Source: Kineothrix sp. MSJ-39
Lineage (GTDB): Bacteria > Bacillota > Clostridia > Lachnospirales > Lachnospiraceae
Assembly (NCBI RefSeq): GCF_018917935.1
Contig: NZ_JAHLPN010000003.1
Coordinates: 124,001-188,000, forward strand
DNA: 64,000 nucleotides
Direction: 5' to 3'
The notes under the pieces were generated by a model. The model searched no databases, had not been told where the DNA came from, and saw only the letters and a list, made by a program, of their open reading frames with translations. This document shows positions 27,981 to 36,677 of the stretch, piece after piece; position 1 is the stretch's first letter, and each line of letters starts with the position of its first letter. The position numbers were made by a program, and so were the translations under genes.

Positions 27981-30071
27981 CTATTTCCCAAGTATTTTCT
28001 TGACAAAATCTCTCATATTTTCCAGCCCCTCATGATACGGCGCCTGTTTCGTGTAAACAACGTTTTTATTTCCTGTCCTCTGGTATTTTCTGCGGATCTT
28101 TTCCCTTTGTCTGCGATAAAAATGTGCTTCCTTTTCCCATTTTTTATGCACATCTGCCTTTGCAAGATCATAATCCGGCTGCTTAATCATGTCAACCATA
28201 ATCGAAGCAACCGCTTCAGCCGCATGACCGGATTCATTCAGTCCGACTTCTTTTGAGAATTCCTGCACCTTTTCCCGATACAGTTTCTCATCGAAATCAT
28301 GTATATGTCCGATCAGTTCATCCGTTGTCTGTGCAATAGAGAATGGGAGCTTCTCCAGATCAAAGTAATAATCTCTTTCCTTCCGATATTCCTCAATATC
28401 TGTTGCATACAAAAAGCATGGTCTGCCGGATGCCATAAATTCAAACATGATATTGGAATAATCCGTTATCAAAATATCCGTAGCAGCCATCAGTACCTGC
28501 ATATCCGGTACCGTAGATGCATTTACAATTCTTTCATTATAGGAAAGATTTTTGGCAAGCTTCTGAATATGCGGATGCAGGCGGATCAACAGAACCCAGT
28601 CCTCTCCCATTGCCTGTGCCACTTTCTCATAATCCATCTGATACGCCTTCAGCGATTTGTCAGCACGAAAGGTCGGTGCATAAAGCATCAGTTTCTTTGC
28701 CGGATCCACACCGAGCATTTTGCAGACATCCTCTTTAAAAAGCACCGGATCCTTTGTCAGAATGTCGTTCCGTGGGCAGCCCTTTTCCAGAATATACCCT
28801 TCATAAGCAAACCCCCGCCGGAACATATGTGTGCAAAAACTGCTGTTGGAAAGCAGCAGATCCACCGCATCAAAATTATTGTGCATTCTTTCACAATAGG
28901 ATTTACTGATAATATTTGGTGGATTATCCATTCCCAGTTTTTTCAGTGGGATCGCACCATGCCATGTTTCTATAAAAAACTGATCCGGCCGTTTTAAGAA
29001 ACCGGTAAACTTCATTTGATTATCAACCAGTATTCTTGCCGTCGCCATCTCTCTGACTGCCTGCTCACTGTTGTACGGAACGGTACGAATGCCCTCCGGG
29101 AATGTATCCTTTCCATCATTAAACCAGACCAGATCCAGTCCGAGATTTTCCTCTTTGTTTCGCTTTAAAAGCTCCAATGCAATATATTTCGGATTACAGC
29201 CAAATCCTTTTCCATGGAAGTTGGAAAAAACAATCTTTTTCTGCTCCATCGGTAATTTATGGAACTTCCGATAGAGTGCATTCAGATCTTCCTTTGGCGT
29301 CGCCTTCTGTCCGAGATACAGATCAATATAGTTGGTGCAGATCGTATCCACACCCATTGTAAGATATGACTGTGCCATTATCTTACTGTCCAAGGAATAC
29401 AACATCAGCGAAAGACCCCGTTCCTTTACTTTCTTTACAATATCTTCCGTTATACAGTCTTTCTGAATGGACACAGATGTCATATCCTGCTCTATCGCAT
29501 ATGCCAGTTTTTCCTCAAACTCTGCCCGATCCTGAAAGCTGCCCATATGAAACTGCATATATGGGAACGCATACACAGTTCTGACCGCTTCACAGATTTC
29601 TCTGTTATTTACCTGTACAAGCAATCTGGCAAGAAGCGGCTCATCTCTGTCAAACGCCTGCAAAAGTGCCTCTGCCATCTGCCTTGCACATGTTCCGGGA
29701 ACTGTCTTGAAATCCAACAGTACATAGGACTGCGGATAAGTGCGCATCAGTTCTGCCAGTCCTTTTGCATCCACCGATCCCTGCCCGAAAAGATTCCACT
29801 TCATAAAGGTATCATACGACATCTGCAAAAATGCCGGATCATATTCGATCCCCAACCGCTTACAGGCTGCCTCATCCCAGCCTGTAGAACACACAAGCCT
29901 GCCATCTGTTGTCAGTTTCATATCTGCCTTTAAAAAATGATAGCCTGCCTCTATTGCATGTATATAAGCCTGTCTTGTATTACTGTACCGATGTCCTCTG
30001 TATGCTCCGAATCCATTCGCAATATAGGAACAGGCAAACATCGGTGTTTCCTTTTCATTCCCTGTTGTCAT
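27981..30071 (-). CDS. GDPD-like/CDP-glycerol glycerophosphotransferase fusion (degenerate GDPD)
   Basis: A 696-residue paralogue of the protein at 25489-27534, alignable without gaps over the first 64 residues. The GDPD-like domain has lost its catalytic residues: Asn19 for His, Lys48 for Glu and Thr63 for His, while Asp50 and the fold-defining segments remain. The transferase domain (about 280-640) keeps TWHGAIPLKK, RLHPHIQ and ITDYSN. The C-terminal 60 residues are strongly basic. I start at ATG 30071, with AGGAGT upstream overlapping the end of the beta-helix gene. The dead domain may bind polymer or regulate its partner. Confidence 0.87.
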   Translation of the reverse strand: MTTGNEKETPMFACSYIANGFGAYRGHRYSNTRQAYIHAIEAGYHFLKADMKLTTDGRLVCSTGWDEAACKRLGIEYDPAFLQMSYDTFMKWNLFGQGSVDAKGLAELMRTYPQSYVLLDFKTVPGTCARQMAEALLQAFDRDEPLLARLLVQVNNREICEAVRTVYAFPYMQFHMGSFQDRAEFEEKLAYAIEQDMTSVSIQKDCITEDIVKKVKERGLSLMLYSLDSKIMAQSYLTMGVDTICTNYIDLYLGQKATPKEDLNALYRKFHKLPMEQKKIVFSNFHGKGFGCNPKYIALELLKRNKEENLGLDLVWFNDGKDTFPEGIRTVPYNSEQAVREMATARILVDNQMKFTGFLKRPDQFFIETWHGAIPLKKLGMDNPPNIISKSYCERMHNNFDAVDLLLSNSSFCTHMFRRGFAYEGYILEKGCPRNDILTKDPVLFKEDVCKMLGVDPAKKLMLYAPTFRADKSLKAYQMDYEKVAQAMGEDWVLLIRLHPHIQKLAKNLSYNERIVNASTVPDMQVLMAATDILITDYSNIMFEFMASGRPCFLYATDIEEYRKERDYYFDLEKLPFSIAQTTDELIGHIHDFDEKLYREKVQEFSKEVGLNESGHAAEAVASIMVDMIKQPDYDLAKADVHKKWEKEAHFYRRQREKIRRKYQRTGNKNVVYTKQAPYHEGLENMRDFVKKILGK

Positions 30072-30075
30072 TTTT

Positions 30076-31908
30076 TTACTCCTGTACACTGCCCGAAACG
30101 CTGCAGTCATTTCCGATCTGAACTTCACGCCCTGTTACAGCTGAGAACTTATTATCCGTGATATCGCCGGTCACCTGACTCTTATCATATAACCGGACAC
30201 CAATCTGTTTGATCTGGCTTAATGTATTTTCCCGGATCGTTCCGGATTTTGAAGCGGCATTTAAAATAATACCGTTCTTTCCTGTGTGCATTACACTGTT
30301 GCCTCTGATCTCACCTGTTACAGCGGAATGATCATATACCATGATTCCATGTGCACCTACCTGGGAAATCTTGTTATTTTTTACAGAACCTGCCTTTGCA
30401 TAGTTACCTATCAGGATACCATTTCCTCCTGCTTTTGATACTGTATTTCCCGCGATTTCACGTGTGACCTGTCCATTGCTGTACACTTCAATTCCTGTAT
30501 CCTTGACGTTTTCCACTTTATTGTCTGTAATGGCAGTTGCACCGGAATTTTCCCGTACCAGAATTCCATATCTTGGCATACCGGAAATCTGATTCTGCCG
30601 GATTGTAACTGTCTGCGAATAGCCTCTTACGGATATTCCGTCATTTTCCACCGCATTCGCACCGGTAAAGCCTTTTCCTCTTACAATATTCCCTGTCACC
30701 TGACAATCTTTTGCACCGGAAAGCACGATTCCATGCCCGGCAGTTGTGATCGTATTATTTTTCACCTGTACACCGGCCGCATAGTAATTGCCCTTCTTGA
30801 TGCTCTTTTTGTCGCCGCCCTTACAGCTTTTTGCCAGCTTACAGCCATACACATAAATGCCCTGTGCTCTGTCACAGCTTGCGGAATACACGATCTGCAT
30901 CTGGTTGTCATGAATGGACGTTTTCAGCGTTTTATAATTCTGCTTCTTTGGCTTTGCATCTTCTGCAGTCGAGTAAACAGAGTCCGTCTTCGTCTTAAAT
31001 CCCTGCAGGATAATACCTGCCCCGCTGTTTTTCACATCATTATAAGCGATCTCACAATTATAATAATTCGCAGTGACAATTGCTTCCTCTTTCACATCCG
31101 TAAATGTATTATACATGATCTTGATATTTTCATGGAAGGCGCCAAGAAGCATACTATGGCTCCCCAGCCCTCTCGGCACATTAGAAAATGTATTGTTGCT
31201 GATATTCACATTTTTCATCATGGTACCGTCCTGATACACATCTGCAAAAATATCTTCCGCAACAGGTACATCAAGCTGCAATGCTTCCTGACGGGAACTC
31301 TTACTCTTGCCTGCCTTAAAATCTTTAAACGTACAACCGGTTACTGTAAACCCGTCTATCGCACAGACCTCTACCTGATGGATACCGCCTCCGCCTGAAA
31401 AGGTTGCATTTTTTATTGTGATATTCTTACCGTGTGCCAGCTTTACCAGATTACTTTTATTACTTTTGGCACCTACATAAGTACCACCTGAAATCGTAAT
31501 GTTTCTGCATCCTTTATACCCTTTGGTCTTTGCCGGCGATTTTGAACCTATCGTATCGGACAGAAGCATATTGGTATTTCTGGAGTTTCCTCTGAATTTG
31601 ATCGTTGCACCGGTCGCTTCCAGTGTCACATTACTGCATAAATAGATGGAACCGCTGATATAATAGGTGCCCTTCGGAATAACAATCTTATATGGTTTTG
31701 ATGCTGTCGCCTTTTTACGCGCCTTTTCCATGGCCTCATTTACCTTTTTGGTAATATCCGACTTTTTACCGGCCTTGATTTTGATCGTCGTTGCCTTAGA
31801 TGCCGTCTGGGCAGCCTCTACCTCCATCTGTGTAAGCTGCGCCGGACCGAGAAGGCACTGCAGCCCAACAAGTAAACACACCATTAATATCTGAATTTTC
31901 TTTTTCAT
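30076..31908 (-). CDS. Secreted right-handed beta-helix protein
   Basis: A 610-residue protein with a signal peptide (about 1-34, cut near VEAAQ). The rest is a parallel beta-helix of pectate-lyase type: repeats such as ISGGTYVGA, IKNATFSGGG and then regular turns of about 22 residues (V-T-x-I-x-x-N-x-V/I-x-x-x-G-x-x-G-I-x-V) up to the C-terminus. This fold occurs in polysaccharide lyases, epimerases and phage-like tail hydrolases. No catalytic set is certain. AGGAGG precedes the ATG. It is embedded in a cytoplasmic teichoic-type operon, so it may act on the exported polymer. Confidence 0.88.
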   Translation of the reverse strand: MKKKIQILMVCLLVGLQCLLGPAQLTQMEVEAAQTASKATTIKIKAGKKSDITKKVNEAMEKARKKATASKPYKIVIPKGTYYISGSIYLCSNVTLEATGATIKFRGNSRNTNMLLSDTIGSKSPAKTKGYKGCRNITISGGTYVGAKSNKSNLVKLAHGKNITIKNATFSGGGGIHQVEVCAIDGFTVTGCTFKDFKAGKSKSSRQEALQLDVPVAEDIFADVYQDGTMMKNVNISNNTFSNVPRGLGSHSMLLGAFHENIKIMYNTFTDVKEEAIVTANYYNCEIAYNDVKNSGAGIILQGFKTKTDSVYSTAEDAKPKKQNYKTLKTSIHDNQMQIVYSASCDRAQGIYVYGCKLAKSCKGGDKKSIKKGNYYAAGVQVKNNTITTAGHGIVLSGAKDCQVTGNIVRGKGFTGANAVENDGISVRGYSQTVTIRQNQISGMPRYGILVRENSGATAITDNKVENVKDTGIEVYSNGQVTREIAGNTVSKAGGNGILIGNYAKAGSVKNNKISQVGAHGIMVYDHSAVTGEIRGNSVMHTGKNGIILNAASKSGTIRENTLSQIKQIGVRLYDKSQVTGDITDNKFSAVTGREVQIGNDCSVSGSVQE

Positions 31909-31945
31909 AAAACGCCTCCTTTTACATCACGCCAGATCTTTGCCT

Positions 31946-33700
31946 CTATTCCATCCCCAGTTCCGGGTTTTCAAATACGATCTTCTGCATTTCCCTGTAA
32001 TCATTTTTTATCTTATCTATATCTGCCTGCATTTCTGCCGGAATCTGTCCCAGAACGAACCAGTCGATCACACGGTCAGATGCCTGACTGTCAATATGGT
32101 CAAACGAAAAGTCCACATATTCTTCAACCTTCTCAAATTCAAAATCCCGCTCCCGGATGGCGTTCAACAGTTCCTCAAATGTATAAACCACCTTGCCCGG
32201 CGCAGACTCCTCATACGGTCTGTGAAATCCTCTGGAATAAGCATACTGCAGCTTATCAAATGCAAAAAACAGCATCGGCTTTTTCATCAGGGAATACTCA
32301 AAAATATTGGAAGAATAATCCGTAATCAGAAGGTCCGTGATATAAAACAGATCATTGATATTCGGGAACTTATTCACATCTGCAAACCGGTCCTTATGCT
32401 GCTCCCTGATCGGAACCGCAGAAGCTACCCACGGATGCATCTTAAACAGTACCACATATTCTTCTCCACAAAGCTCATACAACTTATCAAAATCGATCAA
32501 TTCATACGGATAATACGCCAGCAGCTTATTTCTGCCTCGATAGGTCGGTGCAAATAAAATAACCTTTTTCCCTTTACAAAGCGGATATTTCTCATACAGC
32601 TTCTGTTCTACTCCTGCACGTCTTTCCGGATCCAGATACTCATCCATGCGCGGCATACCTGTCGGCAACACCTGTTCCTCATTGATTCCCCAGACTTCTG
32701 AGAAAAAATGGGCAATGCTCTTGGAACCTGAAATACCGTAAGAATACTGTCTGTGGGCACTCTGCGGTGCCGGGCAGCCCGGATGTCCCCAACGGCTGTA
32801 ACCGGATGATTTAAAGCCTGCCCCCGCATGCCAGAGCTGTACCACCTTTGTATCATCGGAAAGCTTCAACCAGTCAAGCACCGGCGCATGATCATCCACA
32901 AAGACAGTCCCGCTCGATGCCAGTTTTTTCATCAGAACAAGCCAGCTTTTAAATCCGTGATTTCCTCTGGCACCAAATCTGGCCGAAGTCAGGATCGTAT
33001 ACGCTTTCTCCATGTCCCGTTGCTGCATCCGTTCCATGACTGCCTTTAAATTGGATGCAATCTTATCATTCTGTTCCGTCAGGAACAAAACGGTATGTGC
33101 CCGGTTTTTTTTATATTTTTTATAATAAAATTGATAGCTTCTACGCAGAAAATTTTTACTGGAAAGCCATGTTGCCCTGATATTATTTACCGGATGAATC
33201 CGGTCATGCAGATGTGCAAGTGCCGGGAAATCCGTATTTGTCTTTGCAGCCGCAAGGATCGTCATTTCAAATGGCAGATTATCTTCGCCCTCTTTGGTGG
33301 CAAAAGAAACCGCATATACCTTCTGCCCTCCGCTGTACGGAAAATTTCTGGAGTGATCTGCCAGTTTTTCAAAAATGCGGTAAGAGTATTCTGCAGCTGC
33401 AACTGTATTTTCCCCATCACTCACAAACAATCCGTAAATACCGGATGGGATACAGGCACAATTCCCCGGATTTGTGATATTCGTTGTCAGATGATACTGT
33501 CCGTCTTCATATGCAAGAACACGCAGTTCTGCTGCAGCCGTGCCCAGCATCTTGTCTACCAGATAAAAATGGACTTTTTCTGTAACAGGAACCGCCTTTC
33601 CCTCTTTTTCAAGCGTCAGATACAGATGCAGATGGATTCTCTCCCAATCGATCTTCTGAATCTCCGCTTTCCATTTATGATCTGTTGCAAGGTACTTCAT
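31946..33700 (-). CDS. CDP-glycerol glycerophosphotransferase family protein with N-terminal beta domain
   Basis: A 584-residue protein. Residues 1 to about 165 are beta-rich without a family I can name. Residues about 200-540 are a TagB/TagF-type transferase with QLWHAGAGFKSSGYS, FAPTYRG, KMHPWV and LITDYSS. It is more distant from the other three transferases of the operon than they are from one another, so it may use a different CDP-polyol or start the chain. The ribosome site (GGAGGA) is about 13 bases from the ATG, longer than usual. It lies 24 bases after the first transferase gene. Confidence 0.86.
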   Translation of the reverse strand: MKYLATDHKWKAEIQKIDWERIHLHLYLTLEKEGKAVPVTEKVHFYLVDKMLGTAAAELRVLAYEDGQYHLTTNITNPGNCACIPSGIYGLFVSDGENTVAAAEYSYRIFEKLADHSRNFPYSGGQKVYAVSFATKEGEDNLPFEMTILAAAKTNTDFPALAHLHDRIHPVNNIRATWLSSKNFLRRSYQFYYKKYKKNRAHTVLFLTEQNDKIASNLKAVMERMQQRDMEKAYTILTSARFGARGNHGFKSWLVLMKKLASSGTVFVDDHAPVLDWLKLSDDTKVVQLWHAGAGFKSSGYSRWGHPGCPAPQSAHRQYSYGISGSKSIAHFFSEVWGINEEQVLPTGMPRMDEYLDPERRAGVEQKLYEKYPLCKGKKVILFAPTYRGRNKLLAYYPYELIDFDKLYELCGEEYVVLFKMHPWVASAVPIREQHKDRFADVNKFPNINDLFYITDLLITDYSSNIFEYSLMKKPMLFFAFDKLQYAYSRGFHRPYEESAPGKVVYTFEELLNAIRERDFEFEKVEEYVDFSFDHIDSQASDRVIDWFVLGQIPAEMQADIDKIKNDYREMQKIVFENPELGME

Positions 33701-33724
33701 ATTACGTTCTCTTCCTCCGGTTTC

Positions 33725-34987
33725 TTACTTACTTTTTCCTGTCTGTGTCAGGATCAGCTCTGCCACACGCTTCGCAGCATTTCCATCCTCCACAGAGCCT
33801 TTTTCTTTCAAAAAGGCATCTATCTTCTGTCTATAGCTTTCTTCATCAAATGCCCCGATCTGTTCCAAAAGTTTCTCATCGGACTTTGCCAGCGGAAACG
33901 GGGTATCCGTCAGCGGATAATAAAATCCTCTTATCTGTTCATAAGCATCGTAATCCTCTGCCAGAATAAATCCAGGTCTTTTCGTCAACATAAAATCAAA
34001 GATCGCACTCGAGTAATCCGTTACCATTGCGTCCGCTGCTGCCAGAAGTTCCTGCACATCCGGATACATGGTGGCATCTATGACCGACTGCTCTTTCAGT
34101 GCCTCAATCTGCTTCGGTGACACCCTCCTTGGATGCAGCCGTACCAGGCAGACCCATTCACCGCCGAACCGCCTGCCAAGTGCATCTGCGATTCTTCCAT
34201 AGGGAAGCGGCTGTAATACTCCATGATCCTGATCACGGAAAGTCGGCATATAGAAAAACAGTTTTTTCTCCGGTGCAATGCCGTATGTCTCCTGCACCTT
34301 TCTCTTATACCGCAGCTGATCCGGCTCAAAAAAAAGATCATTACGCGGATGTCCGTATTCCAGAATCTTTCCCGCTCCCCAAAAGGCGCGTTTGTAAACA
34401 TCTGTCTCAAAACGGCTGTTGGAGATCCAGAAATCCGTATAGGCTGCATTTTTCTTTGCAAGTGCCAGCCATGCTTTATCAGCATTCAGATAGCCACAGT
34501 CTCCCTCTATCTTCTTAATGCCAAAGGAACCATGCCACATCTGAATATAAATCTGCTCCGGCTTTTTCAAAAGTCCCTGATTCAACAGATGCACCATCTG
34601 AAAGTTTTTCACCCAGAGCTTCGCAGTTGCATATTCATAAAAAGCCTGTTCCGAATCATACATGACAATCCGCACACGCTCTGGCAATATGGGGCGGAGC
34701 AGCTCCGGCGTTTTGGTGATCCAGACAAGATCCAGTCCCTCTGTCCGTTCCCGTGGCATTTCCAAAAGACTTTTTAATACATACTTTGGATTACAGCCAT
34801 ATCCGTTTCCCATATAGTTATCAAAAACGACCTTATTCGGACAGACCGGCTCATGATCGAACTTTTTATGATATTTTCCGGTGAAACGAATGCGGATCTG
34901 CAGTTTCGTTTTCCGAAGACGATATACCTTATATTCATCCTCGATCGTATATGCAATTATTTTTTTTGCCAAAGAACGAATTGTCAT
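33725..34987 (-). CDS. CDP-glycerol glycerophosphotransferase family protein
   Basis: A 420-residue TagB/TagF-type transferase and first gene of the 13-gene operon. Motifs: VFDNYMGNGYGCNPKYVL, MWHGSFGIKK, RLHPRR and VTDYSS. Its short basic N-terminus suggests membrane contact. I start at ATG 34987, six bases from GGTGG, rather than a GTG six codons earlier that has no ribosome site. The promoter at 35039-35067 gives a leader of about 45 bases. It aligns closely with the transferase domains of the two GDPD fusions, so it probably handles a related substrate, for example as a primase before the longer enzymes extend. Confidence 0.88.
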   Translation of the reverse strand: MTIRSLAKKIIAYTIEDEYKVYRLRKTKLQIRIRFTGKYHKKFDHEPVCPNKVVFDNYMGNGYGCNPKYVLKSLLEMPRERTEGLDLVWITKTPELLRPILPERVRIVMYDSEQAFYEYATAKLWVKNFQMVHLLNQGLLKKPEQIYIQMWHGSFGIKKIEGDCGYLNADKAWLALAKKNAAYTDFWISNSRFETDVYKRAFWGAGKILEYGHPRNDLFFEPDQLRYKRKVQETYGIAPEKKLFFYMPTFRDQDHGVLQPLPYGRIADALGRRFGGEWVCLVRLHPRRVSPKQIEALKEQSVIDATMYPDVQELLAAADAMVTDYSSAIFDFMLTKRPGFILAEDYDAYEQIRGFYYPLTDTPFPLAKSDEKLLEQIGAFDEESYRQKIDAFLKEKGSVEDGNAAKRVAELILTQTGKSK

Positions 34988-35038
34988 ATAATCCACCAAT
35001 GTCACACAGCTAGCGCTATTTTACTCTAATATCATTAT

Positions 35039-35067
35039 ATTATACAATGATACCCGCAAACTTGCAA
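35039..35067 (-). promoter_or_regulatory. Promoter of the 13-gene teichoic-type operon
   Basis: -10 TATAAT (35039-35044, perfect) and -35 TTGCAA (35062-35067) with a 17-base spacer, just downstream of the stop of the glycosyltransferase gene at 35090. No other good promoter was seen inside the operon. Confidence 0.8.
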
Positions 35068-35089
35068 CTTGCCGCTGTACAGGCCATAT

Positions 35090-35902
35090 TCAGTCCTTAC
35101 GCAGCACCTTATCGTAAAAAAGATGCCGCAGTCCGTCCGGCAGCAAGCTGACTCCAACATGCCCACAGACCGTAAATAAATAGTCGCCAAGCCCACAGTA
35201 TCCGTTCTTCAGCATATAATTACGGAAACGCAAAATACGCCCCGCATAAACCAGTCCGCCACGTCGTCTGTACATACCTTTTGTGCGCATATAAAGTAAC
35301 ACCTGTTCTGTATTATAGCCCACAGCACCGCATTTCAGCATTCTGAGCCACAGATAATAATCCTCAAAGCCTTCAAACGGCTGATAGCCGCCAGCCCGCA
35401 GCACCATACTTTTCTTATACATCACGCAGGGGTGGTTAAATGGATTTCTGCGTCTGGCAAAACGCAGTATCTCCGCCTGTGTCCGTGGCAGTATTCTGAT
35501 TTTTCCAATAACGGCAGGATCTGTCTCAAACTCCGCTACTGATCCGCTGACCAGATCCGCCTTCTGTTCCGATAACAGCGCAAGTTCTTTTTCCATCCGA
35601 TCGGGGCAGCTGATATCATCACTGTCCATTCTGGCAATGGTTTCACACCGGCAATACTTCATTCCTTCATTTAATGCATTACCGAGTCCGCCCTGCTTTG
35701 TAAGCTGCACACGCGTAAAAAGAGCCGGATGCAGCACCTCAAACATATCCAGCACCTCATATAATGCCTGCGTCAGTTCTCCGTCACACACAATCACGAT
35801 CTGCTCCGGCAGAATAGTCTGCGCCAGCAGGCTGTCTATACTTTCTTTCAGATACGCCGGCTGTTCCTTCTGATACACCGACATCAAAACCGAATATTCC
35901 AA
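35090..35902 (-). CDS. Family 2 glycosyltransferase
   Basis: A 270-residue cytoplasmic glycosyltransferase of the GT-A fold. It begins with the family N-terminal strand (EYSVLMSVYQKEQ) and has the metal-binding ARMDSDDIS and GGYQPFEGFEDYYLWLRM, as in rhamnosyl- and galactosyltransferases of capsule loci. I start at TTG 35902 because AAGGA lies eight bases upstream and this gives the usual family start; ATG codons further upstream would add an unrelated hydrophobic tail. A hairpin separates it from rfbC, so it may be only partly co-transcribed with that gene. The sugar is unknown; rhamnose is possible. Confidence 0.87.
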   Translation of the reverse strand: MEYSVLMSVYQKEQPAYLKESIDSLLAQTILPEQIVIVCDGELTQALYEVLDMFEVLHPALFTRVQLTKQGGLGNALNEGMKYCRCETIARMDSDDISCPDRMEKELALLSEQKADLVSGSVAEFETDPAVIGKIRILPRTQAEILRFARRRNPFNHPCVMYKKSMVLRAGGYQPFEGFEDYYLWLRMLKCGAVGYNTEQVLLYMRTKGMYRRRGGLVYAGRILRFRNYMLKNGYCGLGDYLFTVCGHVGVSLLPDGLRHLFYDKVLRKD

Positions 35903-35942
35903 ATCTTCGTTCCTTTCCTTTTGCGGAATTTCCCATGATATG

Positions 35943-35974
35943 AAAAAGTGCCAAAAAAACATTTTGACACTTTT
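35943..35974 (-). terminator. Putative terminator after rfbC
   Basis: On the minus strand a nine-pair stem (AAAAGTGTC with GGCACTTTT, one G-T pair) with a 13-base loop ends in a T-rich arm, between rfbC and the glycosyltransferase gene. It could attenuate rather than fully stop reading. Confidence 0.5.
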
Positions 35975-35995
35975 CTGTATTGCTATTCTTTTGTT

Positions 35996-36568
35996 TTATA
36001 ACCCACGCTGCCTGCGGTAGTCGCTGATACCGTTCCATTTGGTATCCTTATCCGAAAGGATCAGGTCTTCCTTTGTCATTCCCTCCGGCATCGGCCATTC
36101 CACACCGATCTCCGGATCTGACCAGAGCAGTCCTCCTTCATCATTCGGATGATAGAAATCTGTACATTTATAAGCAAATTCTGCATAGTCGGAAAGCACA
36201 ATGAAACCATGTGCAAAATTTTTCGGAATAAAAAACTGCTTTTTATTTTCTGCAGAAAGTGTTACACCATACCACTGTCCGAAGGTCGGGGAATCCTTTC
36301 TCAGATCGACCGCAACATCAAACACTTCTCCGTTTACTACGCGGACAAGCTTATCCTGCGGAAAATTAATCTGGAAATGCAGTCCACGGAGCACTCCTTT
36401 TTTAGAAGCTGACTGATTATCCTGTACAAAGACCTGATCAATGCCGGCTTCCTTGAAATCATTGTAGTTATACGTCTCCATAAAATACCCTCTGGCATCG
36501 CCGAATACAGTCGGTGTAATGACCTTCAGGCCTTCAATATGACAGGTTTCCACTGTTATTTTTCCCAT
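35996..36568 (-). CDS. rfbC: dTDP-4-dehydrorhamnose 3,5-epimerase (RmlC)
   Basis: A 190-residue cupin enzyme of the dTDP-rhamnose pathway. It has the conserved TPTVFGDARGYFMETY, the QDNQSASKKGVLRGLHFQ segment with the catalytic His, and FIPKNFAHGF. I start at ATG 36568 (GAGG eight bases upstream), which gives the family-typical MGKITVETCHIEG. It has its own promoter at 36644-36672. It stands apart from rfbB-rfbA and rfbD, so the rhamnose genes are in three transcription units here. Confidence 0.97.
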   Translation of the reverse strand: MGKITVETCHIEGLKVITPTVFGDARGYFMETYNYNDFKEAGIDQVFVQDNQSASKKGVLRGLHFQINFPQDKLVRVVNGEVFDVAVDLRKDSPTFGQWYGVTLSAENKKQFFIPKNFAHGFIVLSDYAEFAYKCTDFYHPNDEGGLLWSDPEIGVEWPMPEGMTKEDLILSDKDTKWNGISDYRRQRGL

Positions 36569-36643
36569 TTTTCCATCCTCTTTTTCTCTCATACTCGGAT
36601 ATACGGAACCACACACACCGGTTCTATATCCACATATAGATTA

Positions 36644-36672
36644 AGTATATGAAAATCAGACCTGTTCGTCAA
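36644..36672 (-). promoter_or_regulatory. Promoter of rfbC
   Basis: -10 TATACT (36644-36649) and -35 TTGACG (36667-36672), spacer 17 bases. The -35 begins six bases after the stop of the upstream amidase gene. Confidence 0.8.
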
Positions 36673-36677
36673 GTTTC

